A stretch of DNA of 64,000 nucleotides from Leucothrix mucor DSM 2157 (GCF_000419525.1 NZ_ATTE01000001.1:3259501-3323500), one strand, 5' to 3'. Shown: positions 35,452 through 44,474, numbered from the stretch's first letter. Numbers and translations: made by a program. Notes: generated by a model not told the origin, from the sequence alone.

Positions 35452-36636
35452 TTACTCAGCCGTTTTTGTTTCTGTTTCAGCTGGCTCAGCGGCATCCATT
35501 ACTGCATCGGCAGCTTCCTGGAATGTAGAGTCCATACCTTCTACTGCATCAGCAGCGGCGTCCATTGCAGCATCAGCTGCAGTTTCTGCTTCGGCAGCGG
35601 CTTCATCAGCCATATCTGCAGCGGCATCAGCGTCTGCATTGGCGGCAGCGGCTACATCAGCAGCAGCTTCGGCTTCTGCGGCAGCTTCATCGGCCATCTC
35701 AGCAGCTTCTTCAGCAACGGCTTCTGCTTCAGCAGCAGTCTCATCCATTGCAGCTTCTGTCATATCAGCGGCTTCTTCAGCAGTATCTGTTGCAGCATCA
35801 GTTGCTTCTTCGGTCATTGCTGCAGCTTCTTCAGTCGCTTCCGTTGCAGTCTCAACTGCTGCGTCTGTTGCTGTGTCAGCCATTTCAGCGGCGTCATCAG
35901 CCGTTCCAGTTAGCGCATCGCTTGCATCAGATGCCATGCCAGAAGCTGATTTCAATAAAGAACCTGCTGCTTCTTTAGTTGCATCAACGGCTTCGCTCGC
36001 TTTCTCAGTTGCTGAGTCAACCATTGCGCCGGCTGCTTCAGACACTTTGCCAGCGGCTTCACTGGTTACTTCTTTGGCTGTATCAACCATTGCTGCGGCT
36101 TTATCAGCGGCTACATCAACCACTTCTGCTGCTTTCTCGCTAGCGTCTGAAGCGACTTCTTTAGCCGTCTCAACCATTGAGCTGGCTTTTTCAGTCGTTT
36201 CTTTTGCCATATCAGCGGCAGAGTCTTTCACTGCATCAACGGCAGCATCTACTTTCTCAGCAACTGAGTCAGCCGCTGCATCGGTGGTTGCCGCTGCATC
36301 ATCAGCAACTTCAGTTGCCGCGTCAGCCGTTGCATCAGCTGCGTCTTCAGTTTTGCTTGCTGCTTCGTCAGTCATTTCTTTAACTGCTTCAACCGCTTCT
36401 TCTGTTTTTTCTACAGCCGCGTCTTTAGCGTCTGCTGCTGCCTCAGTCGTTGCTTCAACGGCCGCTTCAGTGCTCGCTGCAGCATCGCTGGCTGCTTCTT
36501 TAGTGGCTTCAACAACAGACTTAGACTGCTCTGCAGCCGCATCTGTCTTGGCTTTATCATCTGAGCTACAACCAACCATTAATAAGGTTGAAAGGCTGGC
36601 CGCCAGAGCGATGATTTTATAGGTACGTAATGCCAT
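35452..36636 (-). CDS. Ala-rich, LEA-like lipoprotein
   Basis: A 394-residue protein with a lipoprotein signal (LLMVGCSS; Cys near residue 23) and about 360 residues composed mainly of Ala, Glu, Asp, Thr, Lys and Met. Irregular repeats such as ATEAAVEATTEAA and SMVETAKEVASDASEKAAEVV recall LEA-type or apolipoprotein-like 11-residue amphipathic helices. The second half is almost devoid of Lys and highly acidic (EEAAEMADEAAAEAE). It should form long extended helices in the periplasm, perhaps for desiccation or osmotic protection. Start 36636 gives a proper lipoprotein signal. Confidence 0.82.
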   Translation of the reverse strand: MALRTYKIIALAASLSTLLMVGCSSDDKAKTDAAAEQSKSVVEATKEAASDAAASTEAAVEATTEAAADAKDAAVEKTEEAVEAVKEMTDEAASKTEDAADATADAATEVADDAAATTDAAADSVAEKVDAAVDAVKDSAADMAKETTEKASSMVETAKEVASDASEKAAEVVDVAADKAAAMVDTAKEVTSEAAGKVSEAAGAMVDSATEKASEAVDATKEAAGSLLKSASGMASDASDALTGTADDAAEMADTATDAAVETATEATEEAAAMTEEATDAATDTAEEAADMTEAAMDETAAEAEAVAEEAAEMADEAAAEAEAAADVAAAANADADAAADMADEAAAEAETAADAAMDAAADAVEGMDSTFQEAADAVMDAAEPAETETKTAE

Positions 36637-36819
36637 TTTGATTCCTTTATAAAACGATTTAATAATGCCATGCAGCATACATGATTTCAGGGCTTAAACA
36701 GAACTATCAATCTATGAACGGCAGCCCTTAATTTAAGTCAATTACTAGCCACTAAAGACCCTATAAAACGAAAATAGTTCTTAAGTTGATCTGATAAGTG
36801 CTTAGATTACACAAAACAC

Positions 36820-37308
36820 TTAAGATTCATTTTTATCTTGCGATATCCAGATTTCCGGTGATTTAAACGCATATTGGTAGAGCGCAAAGTATTGTAGAAA
36901 CGCCATTAGCAACACCAGAAACACAATCCCACCCACAAACAAATAGCCCATTACCCCCCATAGCCCCAGATCTTCAACGGCAAAGCCTTGCAGATACGCG
37001 CTATAAATATCCATGACCACGCCGATCACGATCAACAGTTTCCAGTAAATGGGCGATAACAGTTTCCAGCTATAGGCGAATGCGAACACACCAATAATAA
37101 TCGCGGGGTAAATCAATAGCATCGAAATATTATCCAATACCGTCATTTCAGACTCATATTCTTCAGTGCTAACTAGCATCACAAAGAAAACGGCCAGCAA
37201 CTGCATCGTCAACAAAAACCACGCGAAAATCTTCCAACCCTTTTTACTCGGCGGCTCAACGATACCAGTATCAACATTCGCCGTCGGAGCCTGATAGGGA
37301 TTATCCAT
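36820..37308 (-). CDS. four-helix membrane protein, unknown
   Basis: A 162-residue protein with a short cytoplasmic start (MDNPYQAPTA, seen in many small membrane proteins) and four hydrophobic segments. Function unknown. ATG 37308 precedes this motif; an upstream ATG at 37341 is less likely. It is divergent from the STM4015-like gene with 160 bp between starts. Confidence 0.75.
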   Translation of the reverse strand: MDNPYQAPTANVDTGIVEPPSKKGWKIFAWFLLTMQLLAVFFVMLVSTEEYESEMTVLDNISMLLIYPAIIIGVFAFAYSWKLLSPIYWKLLIVIGVVMDIYSAYLQGFAVEDLGLWGVMGYLFVGGIVFLVLLMAFLQYFALYQYAFKSPEIWISQDKNES

Positions 37309-37468
37309 AATGTATCCTATTCCAAACTTATCTTTGAGCACATAGTAAACAAAAGTAGCGGTTTTAACGATATAAAAACCACTTTTTTCACAGCATAGCC
37401 CTCAGCAATAGAGCTTGCTATGATTAGCCAAAATGCATTCGACATAATCGTAAAAATAGGAAGCACTT

Positions 37469-38413
37469 ATGACCTTCTCCGCCACGCAATCATTTGCCGG
37501 TAAGCCACTCGTTACTTGGGAAGTTGGCAAGCCAGTCGCTGACCCAGCACAATCCGTCACTCGTCTGTCGGTAAACCCGTATGACGATGATCTTGCCTTT
37601 GATGAGTACTTTGCAAAATTCATGGAGGCTGCTGCCGAGCATCTGCCGCTTATGGATAGCCTGATTATTGGCGTGTGGGGTGAGTCTTACGAGGTGAATA
37701 GTAGCTTGCCGATTGGTTTATTGTGCCAGCAAAGTGAGCTATTCCCGGCATTACGCTCTTTATTTATCGGCGATATGGAGCTGGAAGAGTGCGAAGTATC
37801 GTGGATTCAACAGTCCGATATTTCCCCGCTGTACAGTGCGTTTCCCAAGTTGGAATACTTAAAAATTCGTGGTGGTGAGCATCTATCGCTGGGCACTGTG
37901 ATGCACAACCGTCTGCAAAAAATCGTTATCGAAAGCGGCGGCATTAACAGTGAAGTATTAGAGCAAGCGCGCTTAGCCAACATCCCTGAATTGACGCATT
38001 TAGAGCTCTGGTTGGGTGATGATAACTACGGTTGCACGATCGGCAAGGATGACATTGCGGCCTTCCTAAATGGCTTAGGTCAGCAATTTCCTAAGCTCAC
38101 ATATTTAGGCTTGAGAAATTATTACCTGAGCGATGACTTGGCTGAGACAGTCGCCAATGCTGAGCTACCCACATCGCTAATCACATTAGATTTATCTAAC
38201 GGTAACCTAAGCGATGTCGGCGCTAAAGTCTTATTAGAGAGCGACAAACTTTCGCAACTCACTACGCTGGATTTGCATCATCACTTTATGAGCGATGAGA
38301 TGATGGCCAAGCTAAGCGCGGCCAAAAACTTGCCGACGTTGATTATGGATGATCAAAATGAGGCCGAGGAATACGACGACGAGGTGTATCGCTACATCTT
38401 CGCTTCGGAGTAA
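37469..38413 (+). CDS. STM4015-family leucine-rich-repeat protein
   Basis: A 314-residue soluble protein of the STM4015 family, with Leu-rich repeat strands across its length (FPALRSLFIGD, FPKLEYLKIRGG, IPELTHLELWLG, FPKLTYLGLRNY, TSLITLDLSNGNL, LTTLDLHHHFM). Leu-rich repeats bind proteins or peptides. It is the first of five genes matching, in order, STM4015, STM4014, STM4013, STM4012 and STM4011 of Salmonella. In this pathway it may present a substrate or scaffold the enzymes. Function unknown. Confidence 0.88.
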   Translation: MTFSATQSFAGKPLVTWEVGKPVADPAQSVTRLSVNPYDDDLAFDEYFAKFMEAAAEHLPLMDSLIIGVWGESYEVNSSLPIGLLCQQSELFPALRSLFIGDMELEECEVSWIQQSDISPLYSAFPKLEYLKIRGGEHLSLGTVMHNRLQKIVIESGGINSEVLEQARLANIPELTHLELWLGDDNYGCTIGKDDIAAFLNGLGQQFPKLTYLGLRNYYLSDDLAETVANAELPTSLITLDLSNGNLSDVGAKVLLESDKLSQLTTLDLHHHFMSDEMMAKLSAAKNLPTLIMDDQNEAEEYDDEVYRYIFASE

Positions 38414-38424
38414 ATTCGGCAGCA

Positions 38425-39588
38425 ATGACAGCTCCCCGACAGTGGGTCATTATTGGCTCCGCACAAGACAGGCGGGTGCAAGGGTTTCAGCAAGCTTTGG
38501 AATTAGCCGGCTGCGCCCCTGCAACCGTGGTCGATTATCTTAGCGATTGGCAGGCAATTTTGCCCACCCTGCTGACGCCTGACACTTACCTACGCATTGA
38601 GTCACCCGGTAGCCAACTGCCGGTGGTACGCCAATTAATGTTAGATGGCGCTTATGGTGCGGAGGCTTCCGGCTTCAATACCTATAGCACCAAACAAATA
38701 CAGGATGCAGAATTGGAGCGCGGCGAGTTTATTGCCCCGCATCAGTTTTATTACGGGCTGAAACAACGACTGCTCGGCTTGCAGGAATTACTGGATCAAT
38801 ACCCCATTGCCGGCTACCTGAATCACATTCCAGACATCCTCACCTTTTTTGATAAACAGGCGACTCATCAGCGGCTGGCTCAGCAGGCTATTCCTGTACC
38901 GACTGCCTTATATAATATTCAAAACTACGCCGACCTTCGTGAGCGTATGCAACAAGCAGACTTGCGTGAGGTGTTTATCAAAACCCGCTTTGGCTCGGCA
39001 GCCAGTGGCATTATTGCGCTAAAAACGGCTGGGGAAAAAGTGCTGGCCCGCACTACGATTGAAGAGGCTAATGGCCGTTTTTTTAATACGCGCAGACTGC
39101 AACAAATTAGCAATGAATCCGCACTGGCTGGTTTGGTCGATTCGCTCTGCCAATGGGGCGTGCATTGTGAAAACTGGCTGCCTAAAGCATGCATTAATAA
39201 TATGAATACCGATTGCCGCTTGATTGTGGTGAATGGCAAACCTGATTTTGCCGTATTGCGCAAAAGCCAGACACCAATTACCAATCTGCATTTATTAAAT
39301 GAACGCGCCAATATTGAAGAGTTAACTGATGCGCTACCGGATGACACTTGGCCGCAGGTATTAAACACGGCTCGTAAATTGGCCGGGCTATTTCCCAAGT
39401 CTTTTCACTTTGCGCCGGACATTGCAGTACATCAAGATTTGCAAGGCCATAGCGTGTTGGAGATTAATGCCTTCGGGGATTTCATCCAGAATATTCAGCA
39501 TCAAGGGATGAATAGCTACCGCTGGGAATTACATCAATGGATGGCGCAACAGCAAGCGAATCCAGCGACCACGAGCCGCCAACAATGA
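38425..39588 (+). CDS. STM4014-family ATP-grasp protein
   Basis: A 387-residue protein of the STM4014 family with an ATP-grasp fold in its second half: VFIKTRFGSAASGI (ATP-binding Lys and Gly loop, about 185), DCRLIVVNG and VLEINAFGDF (metal-binding Glu/Asn). ATP-grasp enzymes join a carboxylate to an amine or thiol. The N-terminal third is a pre-ATP-grasp domain. It starts 11 nt after the STM4015 gene and overlaps the next gene by ATGA. A ligation step in an unknown biosynthesis is inferred. Confidence 0.88.
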   Translation: MTAPRQWVIIGSAQDRRVQGFQQALELAGCAPATVVDYLSDWQAILPTLLTPDTYLRIESPGSQLPVVRQLMLDGAYGAEASGFNTYSTKQIQDAELERGEFIAPHQFYYGLKQRLLGLQELLDQYPIAGYLNHIPDILTFFDKQATHQRLAQQAIPVPTALYNIQNYADLRERMQQADLREVFIKTRFGSAASGIIALKTAGEKVLARTTIEEANGRFFNTRRLQQISNESALAGLVDSLCQWGVHCENWLPKACINNMNTDCRLIVVNGKPDFAVLRKSQTPITNLHLLNERANIEELTDALPDDTWPQVLNTARKLAGLFPKSFHFAPDIAVHQDLQGHSVLEINAFGDFIQNIQHQGMNSYRWELHQWMAQQQANPATTSRQQ

Positions 39589-40400
39589 TTAACGCTCAGC
39601 ACTGTATTGGCAGCCATAACCTGCTAATCCTCACCTTTGATACCTTGCGTTATGATGTGGCCGAGCGCGCTATGCGGTTACAACGCACGCCATTTTTACA
39701 AAGCCTGCTACCGGATGGTCGCTGGGAAAAACGCCACACGCCCGCAACCTTTACCTATGCGGCGCATCATGCGTTTTTCTCGGGTTATCTGCCGACGCCA
39801 ATCCCTAAGCCAGTCGATTATCAACGCCTATTTGCCTGTGATTTTGCGGGAAGCTCAACCACCGGTGAGCGCACTTGGACGACACCCGAGGCGACGATTA
39901 TTCAAGGCTTAGCCGCCGAGGGCTATCACACCATTTGCATTGGTGGCGTGGGCTTTTTTAATCGCAAAAATAAACTCGGCTGTGTATTGCCAGAACTGTT
40001 TTGTGAAAGCCATTGGTCACCAGAACTTGGCGTGACCGATGTACACTCCACTTATAATCAAGTGCAATTAGCCCAGCACCGACTGGCTGCATTAGATGAC
40101 TCGCAACGCTGTGTGTTGTTTATTAATATCTCCGCCATTCACCAGCCAAATTGCATTTTGAGTGACGCCGTTGAGGACTCACCCGCCACTCAACTTGAGG
40201 CACTAGCCTATGTCGATCAGCAGCTTCCGCCTTTATTTGAAAGCTTACAGTCGCGCGGCGATACGCTGTGTATATTAAGCAGCGACCATGGCACCACCTA
40301 TGGCGAAGATGACAGTTACGGCCACGGCATTGCGCACCCCAATGTGTGGGAAATCCCCTACCGCGAATTTATCCTAAAGGCCCGGCATGTCAGTGAATGA
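39585..40400 (+). CDS. STM4013/SEN3800-family alkaline-phosphatase-fold hydrolase
   Basis: A 271-residue hydrolase of the alkaline phosphatase/sulfatase superfamily: ILTFDTLRYDV supplies the first metal Asp, HTPATFTYAAHHAFFSG carries the likely Thr nucleophile, and SSDHGTTYGEDDSYGHGI supplies the Asp-His and His ligands. It should cleave a phosphate, sulfate or phosphonate ester. I chose ATG 39585, which overlaps the previous stop; the frame is open from 39537. It overlaps the next gene by 14 nt. Confidence 0.87.
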   Translation: MINAQHCIGSHNLLILTFDTLRYDVAERAMRLQRTPFLQSLLPDGRWEKRHTPATFTYAAHHAFFSGYLPTPIPKPVDYQRLFACDFAGSSTTGERTWTTPEATIIQGLAAEGYHTICIGGVGFFNRKNKLGCVLPELFCESHWSPELGVTDVHSTYNQVQLAQHRLAALDDSQRCVLFINISAIHQPNCILSDAVEDSPATQLEALAYVDQQLPPLFESLQSRGDTLCILSSDHGTTYGEDDSYGHGIAHPNVWEIPYREFILKARHVSE

Positions 40401-41730
40401 CCTTGAATCAGACGAACAACGGTTACTGGATTACTTATCCGGCAAGCCCTACCTGCATTATGTGTATTCCTATCCGCATAAGACCAGCTATCGCGACTTT
40501 GAAACACCGATTTCGCTGGCGGAAGCTTGGCGTGAGGAGAACAAACAGGCGCTGTTTTTATACCTGCACATTCCCTTTTGTGAAATGCGCTGTGGCTACT
40601 GCAATTTGTTTACCACCACCAACCCTGAAGATGATTTAGTTAGCCGTTATCTGCGAGCACTAGACACTCAAATCCAAACCACTGCCGAGTTTTTAGGGGA
40701 TGATTTTCACTTTGAACAGCTGGCATTTGGTGGCGGCACACCGACCTATCTCAACCCTGAGCAGCTACAAACCTGCTTTGATTTGCTCTCGCGTCATTTG
40801 GGGGTAAACCAGCTTCCGGCTTCGGTAGAAGTCTCACCAGCGACGGCAGATGCGGAACGCTTGGCGGTACTCGCAGAGTCTGGTGTCGGGCGCATTAGTA
40901 TGGGTGTGGAAAGTTTTGATCAGGCCGATTTAAAAGCACTAGGCCGCCCACAAACACCCAAATCCGTTGCCACCGCACTGCAAGCCATTCGCGATAGCGG
41001 CATTGAACGACTCAATATCGACCTGATTTATGGCAGTGCCAATCAATCTCCTGCCAGCTGGCTTTACAGTGTCGATCAGGCGCTGGACTGGCAGCCAGAA
41101 GAGATTTTCATCTATCCTTTATATGTGCGCCCGCTCACGGGTTTGGGCAGAAAAGCGCAGCGCGAACAGGAGGATGAGCGCCTGCAAGCCTATTTCTCAG
41201 CGCGTGAACGCTTGTTAGCTGCTGGCTATCGTCAATCGTCGATGCGTATGTTTACCCGAGCCGATGCTCCAGAGCCAAAAGGCCGTTATCGCTGCCAGGA
41301 AGATGGCATGATTGGGCTGGGAGCCGGTGCACGCTCTTACACGCAAAGCCTGCATTATTCCTCGCACTATGCAGTTGGTAAGCCACACATCAAGCGCATT
41401 ATTGAGGACTATGCCAATACCACCGCAGCGGAATTTGCCACAGCGAGTTATGGTATCGAGCTGGAGTTAGCGGATAAAAAACGACGGTATTTATTACTGA
41501 GTTTACTGCAAACCTCGGGCTTTGCGTTGGCGGATTATACGGAGCAATTTGGCACACAGCTATTGGATGATGCGCCGCAGTTGAGCTTGCTGGTAAAGCA
41601 TAATTTAGCCGTAATCAGCGATGAGCATATTCAGCTGAATGAAACCGGCATTGCCTATTCCGATTTAATTGGGAGTTGGTTGTTTACCCCAACCATTCGC
41701 GAACGCATGCAAGGCTGGATTTGGAAATGA
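40387..41730 (+). CDS. STM4012-family radical SAM protein (HemW-like)
   Basis: A 447-residue radical SAM enzyme resembling HemN/HemW. The cluster motif is HIPFCEMRCGYC (CxxxCxxC near 60-67), followed by FGGGTPTYL and GVGRISMGVESF, which are HemN-type SAM-binding parts, and a C-terminal HemN-like domain. It is not the standard HemW: it lies in the STM401x operon and belongs to the STM4012 family. A radical modification in the same pathway is likely. Its stop overlaps the next start by 4 nt. Confidence 0.9.
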   Translation: MSVNDLESDEQRLLDYLSGKPYLHYVYSYPHKTSYRDFETPISLAEAWREENKQALFLYLHIPFCEMRCGYCNLFTTTNPEDDLVSRYLRALDTQIQTTAEFLGDDFHFEQLAFGGGTPTYLNPEQLQTCFDLLSRHLGVNQLPASVEVSPATADAERLAVLAESGVGRISMGVESFDQADLKALGRPQTPKSVATALQAIRDSGIERLNIDLIYGSANQSPASWLYSVDQALDWQPEEIFIYPLYVRPLTGLGRKAQREQEDERLQAYFSARERLLAAGYRQSSMRMFTRADAPEPKGRYRCQEDGMIGLGAGARSYTQSLHYSSHYAVGKPHIKRIIEDYANTTAAEFATASYGIELELADKKRRYLLLSLLQTSGFALADYTEQFGTQLLDDAPQLSLLVKHNLAVISDEHIQLNETGIAYSDLIGSWLFTPTIRERMQGWIWK

Positions 41731-42692
41731 GTGATGCGCCAGACAATGCAAAGATAAGTACGGTATCTATTGTACGGCCAAGCCCCCCAGAAAATGTGCA
41801 GAATACTAAAGCAAGTGCGCAGAACACCACGCCAAACAACTCACCACTCAGCATTCTGTACCGTGGTTCATTACTCAGCTGCAATTATGATTGCGGCTAT
41901 TGCCCATTTGCCAAAGCGCAAGACAGCCGCGAATCGCTCGCCAAAGATGCCATTGAGCTGACTCGCTTTGTCGACTGGGTTAGCCAGCAAACCCGCCCAA
42001 TTCGCATTCTGTTTACACCCTGGGGCGAGGCATTTATCCGCCGCTATTATCAGGAAGCCATTATCAGGCTAGGACAAATGCCTCAGGTTAAGCGCATTGC
42101 CATTCAAACCAATTTATCGCTTTCCACTTCGGCACTAAAGCGCTGCCAAAGCGAGGCCTTAGCACTCTGGTGTACTTATCATCCCAGCCAAATTTCACGA
42201 GAGGCGTTTTTAGAAAAATGCCGCTGGATGCTAGCTGAAGGTATGCGCTTTAGCGTTGGTATGGTGGGTAATCGCAATGAGCTGGATGAGATTGGGGCTA
42301 TGCGCGAGGCGCTACCGCCAGAAATTTATTTATGGGTGAATGCCAATCGTGATGAGCAACAGGATTATCAACAAACCGAGCTGGAATTACTGAAGCATCT
42401 CGACCCTTTGTTTGAACACAATCTGCATCAATACCCTAGCGAAGGAAAGTCCTGCAATACTGGTTCACAAGTAATTTCAGTGAATGGCACAGGCAATGTG
42501 CAACGCTGCCATTTTGTAAAACAGTCATTGGGTAATTTATATGATGGTAGTTTTCGCGAAACCCATGCGCCCTGCCCAAATCACAGCTGCGATTGCCATA
42601 TTGGCTACATCCATTTGCCTAACTTAAAGCTGGAATCTGTTTATGGAGATGGCTTACTGGAGCGCATTCCCCAGCCAGTTTATTGGCAGTAA
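41727..42692 (+). CDS. STM4011-family radical SAM protein with auxiliary Cys motif
   Basis: A 321-residue radical SAM protein. The cluster motif is SCNYDCGYC (CxxxCxxC near 53-60). The C-terminal part has a second Cys array (SCNTGS, QRCHF, CPNHSCDCHIGY) that looks like a SPASM or twitch auxiliary-cluster domain, seen in many peptide-modifying radical SAM enzymes. ATG 41727 overlaps the STM4012-type stop. It is last in the five-gene unit. Substrate unknown; a peptide or peptide-linked substrate is a fair guess. Confidence 0.88.
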   Translation: MSDAPDNAKISTVSIVRPSPPENVQNTKASAQNTTPNNSPLSILYRGSLLSCNYDCGYCPFAKAQDSRESLAKDAIELTRFVDWVSQQTRPIRILFTPWGEAFIRRYYQEAIIRLGQMPQVKRIAIQTNLSLSTSALKRCQSEALALWCTYHPSQISREAFLEKCRWMLAEGMRFSVGMVGNRNELDEIGAMREALPPEIYLWVNANRDEQQDYQQTELELLKHLDPLFEHNLHQYPSEGKSCNTGSQVISVNGTGNVQRCHFVKQSLGNLYDGSFRETHAPCPNHSCDCHIGYIHLPNLKLESVYGDGLLERIPQPVYWQ

Positions 42693-42763
42693 CGTATTTA
42701 TCAGTACTGCGCGATATACCAAGCGGCCTTGCTGCGCCGACTTTATTGGGAACAGCAATCCCT

Positions 42764-42819
42764 CCACAGCCCACAGCCCACAGCCCACAGCCCACAGCCC
42801 ACAGCCCACAGCCCACAGC
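42764..42819. repeat. (CCACAGC)8 heptanucleotide repeat
   Basis: Eight perfect 7-bp copies fill 56 bp downstream of the STM4011-like gene. The 7-bp unit is not a multiple of three, so copy changes would shift a frame, but no gene is supported across it. It lies in a 279-bp intergenic stretch that otherwise shows nothing certain. Confidence 0.95.
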
Positions 42820-42971
42820 CAGCGTCCCACCTGTAGTTAACTCACAAACAGAAGCAGCGCCAATAATCACTATAAATAACCCTCACACGACGAAACTCTC
42901 AACCATTTAACCAAACTGAAGCGTTAGAATGGCAGCCTAAACTTCCGAAATCTCAGCTCACAGGTTTAAGC

Positions 42972-44357
42972 ATGGACTATATTGAAAACATAACATTCGA
43001 TGAGCTTAATATTGGTGATAGCGCCGAGTCACAGCGCACACTCACACAGCGCGATATTGAGCTTTTTGCCACGGTTTCCGGCGATGTAAACCCCGCGCAT
43101 ATGGACCCGGAGTACGCTAAAGACGATATGTTTAAAGGCGTGATCGGCCATGGCATGTGGGGCGCAGGGTTAATCTCGGCAGTATTGGGCACGCAAATGC
43201 CTGGCCCCGGCACTATTTACCTAAACCAGTCACTGAGCTTTCGGGCACCGGTGAGAATCGGCGATACCATTACCACCCGCATCACGGTCGCTGAAAAAGT
43301 ACCCGGTAAAAATCGCGTGACACTGGACTGCATTTGCCTGAATCAAGATGGCAAAACGGTCACTAAAGGCGTTGCTGAAATCATTGCACCAACTGTAAAA
43401 GTTCGCCGTCTGCGAGCAGCGCTGCCAGAAGTGCATATGCACGGACATGCCGCGCGCTTTAAAACCATGCTGGAAACCACGCGTGGCTTACCGGCTATTC
43501 ATACGGCCGTGGTTCACCCTTGCGATGCTGGCTCCCTATCTGGTGCAATGGATGCCTTTGAAGAAGACCTGATTATCCCGGTTTTAATTGGCCCACGCGC
43601 CAAGATTGAAGCGGCAGCACTTGCAGCTAATATTGATATTTCTGGTGTTGAGCTGGTCGATGTCCCGCATAGCCATGCCGCCGCTGCTAAAGCCGTTGAA
43701 CTGGTGAGCAAAGGTAGCGCTCAGGCGTTAATGAAAGGCTCTTTGCATACCGATGAGCTGATGAGTGCGGTACTCAAAAAAGAAGCGGGCTTACGCACTG
43801 AGCGTCGATTAAGCCATGTGTTTGTGCTGGATGTACCGCATTATCACAAGCCATTACTCATCACCGATGCCGCGATCAATATCCAACCCGACCTGACTAC
43901 CAAGCGTGACATTGTGCAAAACGCGATTGAGCTAGCCATTGCCTTAGGGATTGAAGTGCCTAAAGTAGCGATCTTGTCAGCGGTTGAAACCGTTAACCCA
44001 AGTATTCCTAGCACGATAGATGCTGCAGCCTTGTGTAAGATGGCTGATCGCGGTCAAATCACGGGAGGCATTTTGGATGGCCCATTGGCTTATGACAATG
44101 CCATCTCTGCTGAGGCTGCGCGGATTAAAGGGATTATATCGCCAGTCGCTGGTGAGCCGGATATCTTGCTCGCGCCAGACTTGGAAGCTGGGAATATGAT
44201 GGCTAAGCAGTTGCTGTATTTAGCCAGTGCCGATACGGCAGGCTTGGTGCTGGGTGCCAAAGTACCGATTATTCTAACGAGTCGTTCCGATGGAGCTCTG
44301 GCGCGTTTGGCTTCGGCGACCATCGCTCAGTTGTATGTCCACAACCGGCCACAGTAA
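42972..44357 (+). CDS. bifunctional MaoC enoyl-CoA hydratase / phosphate acyltransferase
   Basis: A 461-residue fusion. Residues about 1-150 form a MaoC hot-dog domain with the hydratase-2 motif (SGDVNPAHMDPEYA, GVIGHGM); residues about 165-455 form a phosphate acetyl/butyryltransferase domain (IDAAALCKMADRGQI, GGILDGPLAYDNAIS). The protein would hydrate enoyl-CoA and exchange acyl-CoA with acyl phosphate. Related fusions occur near ackA and fabI in alphaproteobacteria. Here fabI is the convergent neighbour and no ackA is visible. Confidence 0.92.
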   Translation: MDYIENITFDELNIGDSAESQRTLTQRDIELFATVSGDVNPAHMDPEYAKDDMFKGVIGHGMWGAGLISAVLGTQMPGPGTIYLNQSLSFRAPVRIGDTITTRITVAEKVPGKNRVTLDCICLNQDGKTVTKGVAEIIAPTVKVRRLRAALPEVHMHGHAARFKTMLETTRGLPAIHTAVVHPCDAGSLSGAMDAFEEDLIIPVLIGPRAKIEAAALAANIDISGVELVDVPHSHAAAAKAVELVSKGSAQALMKGSLHTDELMSAVLKKEAGLRTERRLSHVFVLDVPHYHKPLLITDAAINIQPDLTTKRDIVQNAIELAIALGIEVPKVAILSAVETVNPSIPSTIDAAALCKMADRGQITGGILDGPLAYDNAISAEAARIKGIISPVAGEPDILLAPDLEAGNMMAKQLLYLASADTAGLVLGAKVPIILTSRSDGALARLASATIAQLYVHNRPQ

Positions 44358-44474
44358 TCGTTAGGGGGAAATATCTAACGATAACGGCGACCGGTTGCGA
44401 AACGCATTAATTGCAACCGGTTGCTGGTACAAAAGCGACAACAACCCACTGCAATCAAGGACTGCGGGTGTCAC

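Noticed and set aside
35639-36622. Long + strand frame of 327 codons opposite the Ala-rich lipoprotein gene
   Set aside because: It is the antisense of Ala-rich codons (GCx read as Ser/Ala/Thr-type codons), has low-complexity Ala/Ser composition and no ribosome site. The minus-strand frame has a clear lipoprotein signal and terminator.
42764-42819. CRISPR-like array
   Set aside because: The copies are directly adjacent 7-bp units without spacers, so this is a simple tandem repeat.
42643-42910. Frames spanning the CCACAGC repeat with repeating Thr-Ala-His-Ser-Pro-Gln-Pro or Cys-Gly-Leu-Trp-Ala-Val-Gly
   Set aside because: They are products of the 7-bp repeat read in three frames. No signal peptide, ribosome site or domain supports them, and they overlap the STM4011-like gene end.
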